DNA of 64,000 nt from assembly GCA_016720425.1 (NCBI GenBank), contig JADKKQ010000001.1, positions 806,001 to 870,000 of the forward strand, read 5' to 3'. The stretch's first letter is position 1. The number at the start of each line of letters is the position of its first letter. Below are positions 34,129 through 42,419 of the stretch, in pieces. Below the pieces are notes generated by a model. The model had not been told where the DNA came from and did no database searches. It worked only from the letters and a program-made list of their open reading frames with translations. A program made the translations under genes and the position numbers. Source of the DNA: Betaproteobacteria bacterium. Lineage in GTDB: Bacteria > Pseudomonadota > Gammaproteobacteria > Burkholderiales > Casimicrobiaceae.

Positions 34129-34797
34129 TCAGCCCTGCCGCTGCAGGATGTTCGAGAACTCCTCGATGAAGGTCTCGTAGCGCACGGCGAGGCGGTCGAC
34201 GTCGTGCGTGTAGCGGTTGTAGGCGACGACCGCGGGAATGGCCGCGAAGAGGCCGATGGCGGTGGCGACCAGCGCCTCGGCGATGCCCGGCGCGACGCTG
34301 GCGAGTGTGGCCTGGCTGACGTTGGACAGGCCGCGGAACGCGTTCATGATCCCCCACACGGTGCCGAAGAGGCCGATGTAAGGCGACACCGAGCCCACGG
34401 TCGCGAGCCCCGACAGGTGCGCCTCGAGCGAATCGATCTCGCGCTGGTACGCGGCGCGCATCGCCCGCCGCGCGCTGTCCATGGTCACCGCTGCGACGCT
34501 GCCCTGCTTGCGGTGCTTGGAGTACTCGCGAAAGCCGGCGGTGAAGATGTGCTCGAGGCCGCTGCCGGTGCGCGACTGCCCGGCGCTCTGGTAGAGCTCG
34601 TTGAGGTCGCCGCCTTTCCAGAACTGGTCCTCGAAGGCCGCGGTCTCGCGCACCGCGCGGGCGAGCTGGAAGCGCTTGAGGAAGATCTGCCACCACGACC
34701 ACAGCGACAGTCCGACCAGCAGCAGCATCACCGCCTGGACGACGATCGACGCCTGCGTGATCAGCGTCAGGAACGATAGATCGGTGTGGACGTTCAA
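34129..34797 (-). CDS. tolQ: TolQ, Tol-Pal motor subunit (ExbB/MotA family)
   Basis: TolQ is the multi-helix inner-membrane part of the Tol motor. The 222-residue protein has its first helix at LITQASIVVQAVMLLLVGLSLWSWW, a cytoplasmic loop, and the conserved GLFGTVWGIMNAFRGL and GIAEALVATAIGLFAAIPAVVAYN helices. Translation starts at a TTG whose last two bases begin the TGA of ybgC (TTGA at 34797-34794). This ties tolQ synthesis to ybgC. No other start fits the family N-terminus (NVHTDLSFLTLI). Confidence 0.94.
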   Translation of the reverse strand: MNVHTDLSFLTLITQASIVVQAVMLLLVGLSLWSWWQIFLKRFQLARAVRETAAFEDQFWKGGDLNELYQSAGQSRTGSGLEHIFTAGFREYSKHRKQGSVAAVTMDSARRAMRAAYQREIDSLEAHLSGLATVGSVSPYIGLFGTVWGIMNAFRGLSNVSQATLASVAPGIAEALVATAIGLFAAIPAVVAYNRYTHDVDRLAVRYETFIEEFSNILQRQG

Positions 34798-35216
34798 CCC
34801 GGATTCTCCATGTGGGGCAGCAATTCGGCCGGGATGCGCACCGGCTTCCAGTTCGCCTGGTCGAGGCAGACGACGGTGACCTGCGCGGCCGTCAGCAGTT
34901 CGTCGCCGCGGAAGATCTCCTGCCGGGCGACGAGCCGCGAGCGGTGGCCCTCGGTCACCGCAAACGTCACCTGCAGCCGGTCGCCGAGGCGCGCCGGCCG
35001 GAGGAAGTCGATCTCGACCCGGCGCACCGCGAACGCGATGCCGTGCCCTCGCTCCAGCGCGGCGACCTCGAAGCCGCGCGCCGACAGCCACTCGGAGCGC
35101 GCCCGCTCCAGGAACCGCAGATAGTTGGCGTAGTAGACGACGCCGGCCGCGTCGGTGTCCTCGTAGTAGACGCGGACGGGCAGGCGAAAGTTCGCGCCGG
35201 TGTCGGTCGCCGTCAT
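34794..35216 (-). CDS. ybgC: YbgC, Tol-Pal-associated acyl-CoA thioesterase
   Basis: YbgC is a hotdog-fold thioesterase that hydrolyses acyl-CoA or acyl-ACP and is nearly always encoded beside tolQ. The 140-residue protein has the signature YYEDTDAAGVVYYANYLRFL with the catalytic Asp and Tyr, then ERARSEWLSARGFE. The ATG at 35216 overlaps the TGA of ruvB by four bases, and its own stop overlaps tolQ. The tol genes are thus coupled to the ruv cluster. Confidence 0.94.
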   Translation of the reverse strand: MTATDTGANFRLPVRVYYEDTDAAGVVYYANYLRFLERARSEWLSARGFEVAALERGHGIAFAVRRVEIDFLRPARLGDRLQVTFAVTEGHRSRLVARQEIFRGDELLTAAQVTVVCLDQANWKPVRIPAELLPHMENPG

Positions 35217-36265
35217 TCGGAGGGGAAGAGCTCGCCCAGGGCGGCCGCCCCCGGCGGCGTCAGGCCGAAGTGCCGCCAGGAAAGCGCGGTGGCCATGCGT
35301 CCGCGGGAGGTGCGCTGCAGGAACCCCTGCTGGATCAGGAACGGCTCGAGCACGTCCTCGATGGTGTCGCGCTCCTCGCCGATCGCCGCCGCCAGGTTGT
35401 CGACGCCGACCGGGCCGCCGGCGAACTTGTCGAGGATGGCGTGCAGCAGCTTGCGGTCCATGACGTCGAGCCCGGAGGCGTCGACGTCGAGCATCGACAG
35501 CGCGCCGTCGGCGACCGCGCGGGTCACCGCGCCGTCGGCACGCACTTCGGCGAAGTCACGCACCCGCCGCAACAGCCGGTTGGCGATCCGCGGCGTGCCG
35601 CGCGAGCGGCGGGCGATCTCCAGCGCACCCTCGGGATCGATGGCGATCTTCAGCAGCCCCGCCGAGCGCGCGACGATGCGCGTCAGCTCCTGCGGCGTGT
35701 AGAACTCGAGCCGGGCGACGATGCCGAAGCGGTCGCGCAGCGGGTTGGTCAGCATGCCGGCGCGGGTCGTCGCGCCGACCAGCGTGAACGGCGGCAGGTC
35801 GAGCTTGACGCTGCGCGCGGCCGGGCCCTCGCCGATCATGATGTCGATCTGGAAGTCCTCGAGCGCCGGATAGAGGATCTCCTCGACCACCGGCGAGAGG
35901 CGATGGATCTCGTCGATGAACAGCACGTCGTTGGGCTCGAGGTTGGTGAGCAGCGCGGCGAGGTCGCCGGCGCGCTCGAGCACCGGGCCCGAGGTCTGGC
36001 GCAGGTTGACGCCGAGCTCGTGGGCGATGATGTGCGACAGCGTGGTCTTGCCGAGACCCGGCGGCCCGAACAGCAGCACGTGGTCGAGCGACTCGCGGCG
36101 CTTGCGCGCGGCCTCGATGAAGATCGACAGCTGGTCGCGGATCTTCTCCTGGCCGACGTACTCGTCGAGCTGGCGCGGGCGCAGCGCGCGCTCGACCACC
36201 TCTTCCTGCGCGCCGGCGACCTTGACGGTCACCAGCCGGTTGAGTTCGTCGTTTTCGATGGCCAT
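35213..36265 (-). CDS. ruvB: RuvB, Holliday-junction branch-migration ATPase
   Basis: RuvB hexamers, loaded by RuvA, pump DNA through Holliday junctions during recombination repair. The 350 residues fit the family. Visible are the N-terminal LRPRQLDEYVGQEKIRDQL, Walker A GPPGLGKTT, Walker B VLFIDEIHRL, the GATTRAGMLTNPLRDRFGI sensor region, and the C-terminal winged helix (EPFLIQQGFLQRTSRGR). The gene is separated from ruvA by a DUF4442 gene, with 8 and 11 bases on either side. It overlaps ybgC by four bases. Confidence 0.97.
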   Translation of the reverse strand: MAIENDELNRLVTVKVAGAQEEVVERALRPRQLDEYVGQEKIRDQLSIFIEAARKRRESLDHVLLFGPPGLGKTTLSHIIAHELGVNLRQTSGPVLERAGDLAALLTNLEPNDVLFIDEIHRLSPVVEEILYPALEDFQIDIMIGEGPAARSVKLDLPPFTLVGATTRAGMLTNPLRDRFGIVARLEFYTPQELTRIVARSAGLLKIAIDPEGALEIARRSRGTPRIANRLLRRVRDFAEVRADGAVTRAVADGALSMLDVDASGLDVMDRKLLHAILDKFAGGPVGVDNLAAAIGEERDTIEDVLEPFLIQQGFLQRTSRGRMATALSWRHFGLTPPGAAALGELFPSE

Positions 36266-36273
36266 GCGCGATT

Positions 36274-36813
36274 CTAGGGGGTTTCCGGCGGCTTGCGGGT
36301 CTGGCGCTGCAGCGTGCCTGCCGATCGCGCGGCGGGCTTGCGCCGGATGTGGATCGTCTTGCTGACGCGGGCAACCACCTCGCCCCGGTCGTCGACGACG
36401 TCGACGTGGAACGTGGGCTCGTACTTGCGACCGTGGGTGGTGGCGCGGCGCGCCCGGGTCAACTCCGCCGGCCGGAGGTGGAAGCGCGCGTGCACGGCGC
36501 CGCGGCCGGGCTTGAGGTACTCGATGCTGCCCACCTTGTCCCAGACGACGTAGTCGGGCCCGAGGTTGTGCAGCATCATCAGCATGAAGAACGGATCGGT
36601 CATCGCGTACAGCGAGCCGCCGAACTGCGTGCCGACGTAATTGCGGTTGAGGAGACGGAGGTCGAGCCTGACGTCGATCTCGCGGTAGTCGGCCGAGAGG
36701 CGCGTGACCTTGATGCCGGCGCCAAGGAACGGCGGCCACAGGTTCATCGCGCGCCGCAGCAGCGCGGGGCCGAGGCCGGCATGGCGCAGGTAACCCTGGT
36801 GCTGCGAAGACAT
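36274..36813 (-). CDS. DUF4442 hotdog-fold protein
   Basis: The 179-residue protein is of the DUF4442 group, hotdog folds related to acyl-CoA thioesterases: RAMNLWPPFLGAGIKVTRLS, RNYVGTQFGGSLYAMTDPFF, and GPDYVVWDKVGSIEYLKPGR. No enzymatic role is proven for the family. It lies between ruvA and ruvB and is tightly spaced with both, so it is probably co-transcribed. The C-terminus is basic and proline-rich (KPAARSAGTLQRQTRKPPET). Confidence 0.82.
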   Translation of the reverse strand: MSSQHQGYLRHAGLGPALLRRAMNLWPPFLGAGIKVTRLSADYREIDVRLDLRLLNRNYVGTQFGGSLYAMTDPFFMLMMLHNLGPDYVVWDKVGSIEYLKPGRGAVHARFHLRPAELTRARRATTHGRKYEPTFHVDVVDDRGEVVARVSKTIHIRRKPAARSAGTLQRQTRKPPETP

Positions 36814-36824
36814 CGGGTTTGGAG

Positions 36825-37406
36825 TCAGGATTTCGCCAGGAGTTTCAGCGCCTGACGGATGCCGTCGCCGACCGCGACCCCGTCGGGCAGCTGCTTGACC
36901 GCGGCCACCGCCTCCTTGTCGCTGTAGCCCAGCGCGAGCAGCGCGTGGAGGACGTCGGCAGTGACCGCGGGCGCACGGTTGACGCCGACGGCCGTCGACA
37001 GGTCGGCCCCCAGCTTGTCCTTGAGCTCCAGCAGCAGCCGCTCGGCGGTCTTCTTGCCGATGCCCGGGATCTTGGTCAGCCGGCCGGTGTCCTGCAGCGT
37101 CACCGCCTGCGCGAGCTCGGCCACCGACAGGCCGGAGAGCACCGACAGCGCGGTGCGCGCGCCGACCCCGCTGATCTTCAGCAGCTGCCGGAAGGCGCGG
37201 CGCTCGGATTCGCTGCCGAAACCGTACAGCAGCTGGGCGTCCTCGCGCACCAGCAGGTGCGTGTACAGCGCGACGCGCTCGCCGGTGCCGGGCAGGTTGT
37301 AGAACGTGCTCATCGGCACGTCGACCTCGTAGGCCACGCCCTGCACGTCGAGCAGGATCTGCGGCGGGTTCTTCTCGACGAGGATGCCGGTGAGGCGGCC
37401 GATCAT
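36825..37406 (-). CDS. ruvA: RuvA, Holliday-junction DNA-binding subunit
   Basis: RuvA tetramers bind the four-way junction and recruit RuvB. The 193 residues match the family. The OB-fold domain I starts MIGRLTGILVEKNPPQILLD. Two helix-hairpin-helix motifs appear as LLKISGVGARTALSVLSGL and LTKIPGIGKKTAERLLLELK. The flexible linker leads to domain III (ADVLHALLALGYSDKEAVAAV), which contacts RuvB. It is preceded by a HAD gene and ruvC on the same strand. Confidence 0.97.
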   Translation of the reverse strand: MIGRLTGILVEKNPPQILLDVQGVAYEVDVPMSTFYNLPGTGERVALYTHLLVREDAQLLYGFGSESERRAFRQLLKISGVGARTALSVLSGLSVAELAQAVTLQDTGRLTKIPGIGKKTAERLLLELKDKLGADLSTAVGVNRAPAVTADVLHALLALGYSDKEAVAAVKQLPDGVAVGDGIRQALKLLAKS

Positions 37407-37494
37407 GGGGGGCGATGAGGGGGAAGGGCGGCCGATTATCGCACGCCCCGATTCGGCCCCGCGCCGCCGGCGCGGCAGGCGCTCGGCGCGGCCG

Positions 37495-38175
37495 CTATTT
37501 CGCCAGCGCGGCGAGGTGCGCCCGCACGTCGTGCAGCGTGGCCACGACCAGCGGCTCGATCGCCAGCAGCGCCGCGGACGGCGGCAGAAGATCGGGCACC
37601 ATCACCGGCGTCATTCCCGCCGCCAGCGCCCCGCGCATCCCGGGCTCGGAATCCTCCAGCACCATGCACGCGGTCGGGGCGATGCGCAGCCGCGCCGCGG
37701 CTTCGAGAAAGATGTCGGGGGCGGGCTTGCCCCGGGCGATCTCGTCGCCGCCGACCAGCGCCGCGAAGCGCGCGAGGACGCCGACCTTCGCGAGCTTCGC
37801 CTGGGCGCGCGAACGGCGGGTCGACGTGGCGACCGCCTTGGGAATCGCCTCGGCCTCGAGCCAGGCCAGCAGTTCGAGCAGCCCGGGCTTGAAGCGGAGG
37901 CCTTCGCGCTCGACGATGGCATCGTAGGCGCCGTGCCAGGCGCGCATCAGGTCGTCGACCGGATAGTCGTCGCCGTGGTGCTCGTGGATGATCGTCCGGC
38001 AGTCGGGAAAGTTGCGGCCGATGAGGCGGGCGTTGATCGACCCGTCGAACGCGATGCCCAGCGACTGCGCGGCATCCGACCACGCCCGCGCCGACAGCGG
38101 CTCGGTGTCGAGCATCAGTCCGTCCATGTCGAAGATCACCGCCGCCGGGCGATGACGGGGCAGGTGGCGGCGCAT
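37495..38175 (-). CDS. HAD family phosphatase (beta-phosphoglucomutase-like)
   Basis: The 226-residue protein has motif I VIFDMDGLMLDTEPLS (residues about 13-28), motif II AVATSTRRSRAQ, and the KPAPDIFLEAA and CMVLEDSEPGMRGALAAGM motifs. This is the subfamily of beta-phosphoglucomutases and sugar phosphatases such as YniC/HxpB. The substrate is unknown. Its ATG shares one base with the ruvC stop (TGATG), so it is coupled to ruvC although it has no known part in recombination. Confidence 0.87.
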   Translation of the reverse strand: MRRHLPRHRPAAVIFDMDGLMLDTEPLSARAWSDAAQSLGIAFDGSINARLIGRNFPDCRTIIHEHHGDDYPVDDLMRAWHGAYDAIVEREGLRFKPGLLELLAWLEAEAIPKAVATSTRRSRAQAKLAKVGVLARFAALVGGDEIARGKPAPDIFLEAAARLRIAPTACMVLEDSEPGMRGALAAGMTPVMVPDLLPPSAALLAIEPLVVATLHDVRAHLAALAK

Positions 38176-38717
38176 CAGACGAGCCGGCCGTTGCGGACGC
38201 GGTAGCCGGTCTGCCGCAGCCCGCCCAGGCCCTCGCCGCCGTGCGCGTGGGCGATCGCGCAGGCCAGCGCGTCGGCGGCGTCGGGCGACGGCGCCCCGGG
38301 AAGGCCGAGCAGCCGGCGCACCATCTCCTGCACCTGCTCCTTGGCGGCCTTGCCGTGGCCGACGACCGCCTGCTTCACCTGCAGCGCCGTGTACTCGGCG
38401 ACGGGCAGGTCGGCGAGCACCGCGGCGGCGATCGCGGTGCCGCGGGCCTGTCCCAGCAGCAGCGTCGACTGCGGATTCACGTTGACGAAGACCTTTTCGA
38501 CGGCGACCTCGGTCGGGCGCTCGCGCGCGATGATCAGCCCCAGATCGCGCAGGATGACCTTCAGCCGGTCGGGCAGCGCGTCCTTGTCGTTGCTCCGGAT
38601 GCAGCCGCAGGTGACGTAGCTGAGCTTGCGGCCCGCCGACTCGATGACACCGAAGCCGGTCACGCGCAGGCCCGGATCGATGCCGAGGATGCGTCGCGCG
38701 GGGGCCGCCGTGGGCAT
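38175..38717 (-). CDS. ruvC: RuvC, Holliday-junction resolvase
   Basis: RuvC is the endonuclease that cuts Holliday junctions as a dimer. The 180-residue protein shows the catalytic acids in order: ILGIDPGLRVTGFGVIE (Asp), EVAVEKVFVNVN (Glu), and SPDAADALACAIAHAH (two Asp). The KQAVVGHGKAAKEQVQEMV segment binds DNA. The ATG at 38717 gives MPTAAPARRILGIDPG. It lies 25 bases after a YbjQ-type gene, in the normal yebC-ruvC-ruvA-ruvB order apart from inserted genes. Confidence 0.97.
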   Translation of the reverse strand: MPTAAPARRILGIDPGLRVTGFGVIESAGRKLSYVTCGCIRSNDKDALPDRLKVILRDLGLIIARERPTEVAVEKVFVNVNPQSTLLLGQARGTAIAAAVLADLPVAEYTALQVKQAVVGHGKAAKEQVQEMVRRLLGLPGAPSPDAADALACAIAHAHGGEGLGGLRQTGYRVRNGRLV

Positions 38718-38742
38718 CGTCCCCGCCCTGCGCGCCGCCGCG

Positions 38743-39063
38743 CTACTCGACGACCACGGCGGTGCCGGCCGCCGTGACCATCAGCATCGACCCGCCCTGG
38801 CCGACCGTCTCGTAGTCGAGGTCGACGCCGATCACCGCGTTGGCGCCGAGCTTGGCCGCGGCCTCGCCCATCTCGCGCAACGCGGTCTCGCGGGCGCTGG
38901 CGAGGACGTTTTCGTACGAGCCCGCGCGGCCGCCGACGATGTCGCGGACCGAGGCGAAGAGATCGCGGACGATGTTGGCGCCGACGATCGCCTCGCCGGT
39001 GACGATGCCGGCGTACTGCGTGATGCGGCGGCCTTCGAGCGTGGGCGTGGTGGTGAACAGCAT
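38743..39063 (-). CDS. YbjQ/UPF0145 family protein
   Basis: The 106-residue protein belongs to the YbjQ (heavy-metal-binding-domain) family: MLFTTTPTLEGRRITQYAGI, GEAIVGANIVRDLFASVRDI, GGRAGSYENVLASARETAL, and ANAVIGVDLDYETVGQGGSM. The family forms small pentameric rings of unknown role despite its name. It lies between yebC and ruvC on the same strand. Confidence 0.88.
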   Translation of the reverse strand: MLFTTTPTLEGRRITQYAGIVTGEAIVGANIVRDLFASVRDIVGGRAGSYENVLASARETALREMGEAAAKLGANAVIGVDLDYETVGQGGSMLMVTAAGTAVVVE

Positions 39064-39107
39064 CGCATTCCTCCGGTCAATGGGTGCGGCGCGGCGAGCG
39101 TCGGCCG

Positions 39108-39836
39108 TCAGCCCTCGTCGATGACGGCCGAGGTGTAGATCTCCTGCACGTCGTCGAGGCCTTCGAGCGCGTCGAGGAGCTTCTGCATCCGCACGGCGTC
39201 GTCGCCGGTCATCACGACCTCGGTTGCGGGCTTCATCGACACCTCGGCGAACTCGGGCTTGAAGCCGGCCTTGGTCAGCGCGTCCTTGACGGCGACGAAA
39301 TCGTAGGGCCCGGTGATCACCTCGAGGCTGCCGTCGTCGCTGGCGACGACGTCCTCGGCGCCGGCATCGAGCGCGGCCTCCAGCAGCTTGTCCTCGTCGG
39401 TGCCGGGGGCGAACACGATCTGTCCGCAGTGCCGGAACAGGAACGCCACCGAGCCGTCGGTGCCGAGGTTGCCGCCGTATTTCGAGAAGGCGTGGCGGAC
39501 GTCGGCGACGGTGCGCGTCTTGTTGTCGGTCATGCAGTCGACGATCACCGCCGCGCCGCCGATCCCGTAGCCCTCGTAGCGGACTTCCTCGTAATTCACG
39601 CCTTCGAGTTCGCCCGCACCGCGCTTGGCGGCGCGCTCGATCGTGTCCTTCGGCATGTTGTTGTCGTACGCCTTGTCCACGGCGAGCCGCAGGCGCGGAT
39701 TCATCGACGGGTCACCGCCGCCGAGCCGTGCGGCGACGGTGATTTCCTTGATCAGGCGGGTGAAGATCTTGCCGCGCTTGGCGTCGGTCGCGGCCTTCTT
39801 GTGCTTGATGTTCGCCCATTTGCTGTGGCCCGCCAT
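39108..39836 (-). CDS. yebC: YebC/PmpR family protein
   Basis: The 242-residue protein begins MAGHSKWANIKHKKAATDAK, the invariant family start, and continues with KIFTRLIKEITVAARLGGGD and DNNMPKDTIERAAKRG. Members bind DNA or act on ribosomes stalled at proline runs; both roles are reported for the family. The usual link with ruvC holds here, with the YbjQ gene in between. The ATG at 39836 was chosen by the family start. Confidence 0.94.
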   Translation of the reverse strand: MAGHSKWANIKHKKAATDAKRGKIFTRLIKEITVAARLGGGDPSMNPRLRLAVDKAYDNNMPKDTIERAAKRGAGELEGVNYEEVRYEGYGIGGAAVIVDCMTDNKTRTVADVRHAFSKYGGNLGTDGSVAFLFRHCGQIVFAPGTDEDKLLEAALDAGAEDVVASDDGSLEVITGPYDFVAVKDALTKAGFKPEFAEVSMKPATEVVMTGDDAVRMQKLLDALEGLDDVQEIYTSAVIDEG

Positions 39837-39896
39837 GGTGATTCCGTCCGTTCCGATTTGCCGAACCGACAATTATACCGGGACGGGGGCACCCGG

Positions 39897-40532
39897 TCAG
39901 GCGACGAGGCCCTGCTGCTGCAGGAACCTGCGCAGCACCTGCAGGCGCACGCCGGCGTCGTTGATCTCCAGCATGCTCTGGCGGATGGGCGGCGGCAGCG
40001 GCAGCGCCTCGGCGAGCCGGTAACCGATCCACGACGCGTCGCCGGGCCGACGTTCGGCGGGGAAGTTCGCCGGCCCCACACGGGCGGCGATCAGCTCGAC
40101 GAGTTGCGCCAGCGGCAGGCAGTCGGCGGGCAGCGGCAGCGCGGATTCATCCGCGATCGGCACCGTGTCGCCGACCACCAGGCCGTTGGCCTCGACGCGA
40201 TGGGCAATGACGCGAAAGCGCGTGCCGCCGATCGTCCGGAGGTGCAGGATTCCCGGCTCGGGCATGTCGAAGTCGGTGATGCGCGCCAACGTGCCGATCG
40301 GCGCGAACGCGGGCACGGAGCGGTCGGGTCCCATGACTTCCGCGCCGTCGCTGATCAGGCACACGCCGAACGCGCGCTCGTCGCGCAGGCAGCGCTTCGC
40401 CAGCTCGATGTAGCGCTGCTCGAAGATCCGCAGCGGCAGCACGCCGCCGGGAAAGAGCACGGTGGACAGCGGAAACAGCGGCAGCGTCGTCGCGCGCACG
40501 GTGTCGCGGTCGCCCGACGGCGCCGTCGTCAC
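39897..40532 (-). CDS. LON peptidase substrate-binding domain protein
   Basis: The 211-residue protein is a stand-alone LON N-domain: TLPLFPLSTVLFPGGVLPLR, IFEQRYIELAKRCLRDERAFGVCLI, GTLARITDFDMPEPG, and a helical C-terminal half. There is no ATPase or protease domain, so it is not Lon itself. Such proteins occur widely and their role is unsettled. The GTG start at 40532 overlaps the ubiX stop by four bases (GTGA). Confidence 0.85.
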   Translation of the reverse strand: MTTAPSGDRDTVRATTLPLFPLSTVLFPGGVLPLRIFEQRYIELAKRCLRDERAFGVCLISDGAEVMGPDRSVPAFAPIGTLARITDFDMPEPGILHLRTIGGTRFRVIAHRVEANGLVVGDTVPIADESALPLPADCLPLAQLVELIAARVGPANFPAERRPGDASWIGYRLAEALPLPPPIRQSMLEINDAGVRLQVLRRFLQQQGLVA

Positions 40533-41179
40533 GCCGGCAGCGCGCCCGTCGGCGGGGCGGGGCGCAGGCGCAGGTCGCCCCAGCGGGGGCCGAGCGCGTG
40601 CGGCACGCGCAGCTGGTCGAGCACCCGGGCGACGACGAAGTCGACGAGGTCGGCGACCGCCTGCGGCCGATCGTAGAAGCCCGGTGCCGGCGGCAGGATC
40701 ACCGCACCGGCGTGCGCGAGCCGAAGCATGTTGTCGAGGTGGATCGTCGACAGCGGCGTTTCGCGCGGCACCAGCACCAGCGGTCGCCGCTCCTTCAGCA
40801 TCACGTCGGCGGCGCGCTCGATCAGATTGTCGGCCAGCCCGTGCGCGATCGCGCCCAGCGTCCCCATGCTGCAGGGGCAGACCGCCATCGCGTCGGCGGG
40901 GTTCGAGCCCGAGGCGACGGGCGCCATCCAGTCCTCGCGGCCGAAGACCGTCAACTGCTCGGCAGCGGCCCGGTAGCGCTCGGAGAGCAGCCGCGCGGCC
41001 TCGCGCGGCTGCGCCGGCAGCGTGAGATCGCACTCCTGGCGGGCGACGATCTGCGCCGCGGGCGAGTAGAGCAGGTAGACGCGGCACTGCGCGGCCAGCA
41101 GGCAGTCGAGCAGCCGCAGTCCGTAGGGCATGCCCGAGGCGCCGGTGAAGGCGAGCGTGATCGTTCGCAGGGCGGTCAT
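40529..41179 (-). CDS. ubiX: UbiX, flavin prenyltransferase
   Basis: UbiX makes the prenylated FMN cofactor used by the UbiD decarboxylase in ubiquinone synthesis. The 216-residue protein has the FMN-binding LAFTGASGMPYGLRLLDCLL, the ADAMAVCPCSMGTLGAIAHG loop, NLIERAADVMLKERRPLVLV, and the C-terminal ETPLSTIHLDNML and LPPAPGFYDRP. The proline-rich last residues exceed the usual end. It overlaps the LON-domain gene by four bases. ubiD is not in the window. Confidence 0.94.
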   Translation of the reverse strand: MTALRTITLAFTGASGMPYGLRLLDCLLAAQCRVYLLYSPAAQIVARQECDLTLPAQPREAARLLSERYRAAAEQLTVFGREDWMAPVASGSNPADAMAVCPCSMGTLGAIAHGLADNLIERAADVMLKERRPLVLVPRETPLSTIHLDNMLRLAHAGAVILPPAPGFYDRPQAVADLVDFVVARVLDQLRVPHALGPRWGDLRLRPAPPTGALPA

Positions 41180-41226
41180 CGATGGATTTTAGCGCAGCGC
41201 CGCGCCCGGCCGGGCGGAAGCGGAAG

Positions 41227-42063
41227 TCAGTCGAGCTCGCGGTGGCGCTTCAATACCGTGTAGCGCGGCGAGAACGCCTGCGCCAGGCGCTCGACGAAGT
41301 AGACCGAGCGGTGGCGGCCGCCGGTGCAACCGATGGCGACGGTGAGGTTGTTGCGGTTGTCGCGTGCGTAGTCGGGCAGCCAGCTGCCGACGAAGTGATA
41401 GATGTCGCCGTACATCCGCTCGACTTCCGGGACCTGCTCGAGGAACTCCACCACCGGCGCGTCGCGACCGGTCAGCGGACGCAGCTTTTCCTCGTAGTGC
41501 GGATTGGGCAGGCAGCGAACGTCGAACACGAGGTCGGCGTCGAGCGGCACGCCGTGCTTGAAGCCGAACGACTCGAACAGCAGCGTGAGCTTCGACGGGT
41601 CGACGCTGATGAAGTCCTTGACCCAGGCGCGCAGCGAGGCCGCGGGCAGGTTGCTGGTGTCGAAGACGAAGCCCAGCGTGCGGACGTCGGCGACCAGCGA
41701 GCGCTCGAACTCGATCGCCTCGGTCAGCGTGCGCTCTTCGCCGGCGAACGGGTGGCGACGGCGGGTCTCGGAAAAGCGCTTGACCAGCGTTTCGGTCTGC
41801 GCTTCGAGGAACAGGAACCGGACCGTCAGGCCGCGCTGCTGCAGCGTCGCAATCGCCTGCGGCAGGTCGCGGAATCCCGGTGCGATCTTGACGTCGAGCG
41901 CAACGGCCAGGCGCGTGCGGCCCGCCGCCATCAGGTAGTCGACGGTCTCGGCCAGCAGCGGCAGCGGCAGGTTGTTGACGACGTAGTACCCCGAGTCCTC
42001 GAGCGCGCCAAGGGCGACGTTCTTGCCGGAGCCGGAAAGGCCGCCGATGAGGAGCAGGTCCAT
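41227..42063 (-). CDS. rapZ: RapZ, RNase adapter protein
   Basis: RapZ binds glucosamine-6-phosphate and small RNAs and, in enterics, guides RNase E to GlmZ. The 278-residue protein starts MDLLLIGGLSGSGKNVALGA with Walker A GGLSGSGKN at residues 7-15. It continues with DSGYYVVNNLPLPLLAETV, LFLEAQTETLVKRFSETRRR, and the C-terminal substrate domain (TVAIGCTGGRHRSVYFVERL). In related bacteria it sits beside hprK; here a 12-kb stretch with an RTX gene separates the two. Confidence 0.95.
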   Translation of the reverse strand: MDLLLIGGLSGSGKNVALGALEDSGYYVVNNLPLPLLAETVDYLMAAGRTRLAVALDVKIAPGFRDLPQAIATLQQRGLTVRFLFLEAQTETLVKRFSETRRRHPFAGEERTLTEAIEFERSLVADVRTLGFVFDTSNLPAASLRAWVKDFISVDPSKLTLLFESFGFKHGVPLDADLVFDVRCLPNPHYEEKLRPLTGRDAPVVEFLEQVPEVERMYGDIYHFVGSWLPDYARDNRNNLTVAIGCTGGRHRSVYFVERLAQAFSPRYTVLKRHRELD

Positions 42064-42419
42064 GGTTCGATGTCAGGCCATAGAGGAAGGAGAGCGCAGG
42101 GCGCGGGCGGCGGACGGGTGCGTCGACGGAGGAAGCGAGCATAGCAAAACAGAGCGGCCGCGGGGTGGCACGGGCCGCGGCGGGTGCGGCGGACATGGTG
42201 GATCTGACAGGCGCGCCGGCGGGCGGCCGCCGGCAAACTGGGGTGCGCCGAGGCTTGGCCGGACGGCGCGGCGCGGCGACCGCGGCCTAGGCTTTCCGGA
42301 CGAATTGACGGTGCGCGGCGCCGTGGCCCAAGGTGCCACCAACGCGGCACAGCCAGGGGCCGGCGGGCTGCAGCGGCGACGCGGTCCTTCCGACGGACAT
42401 CGACGGGCGAGGTGACGGG
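42064..42419. other. Intergenic region between rapZ and the RTX cluster
   Basis: This 356-base gap holds no gene I can support. It contains an isolated TTGACG near 42304, and a strong ribosome site GAGGTGA at 42409-42415, four bases before the ATG at 42420. No terminator, tRNA or clear repeat is seen. Confidence 0.5.
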
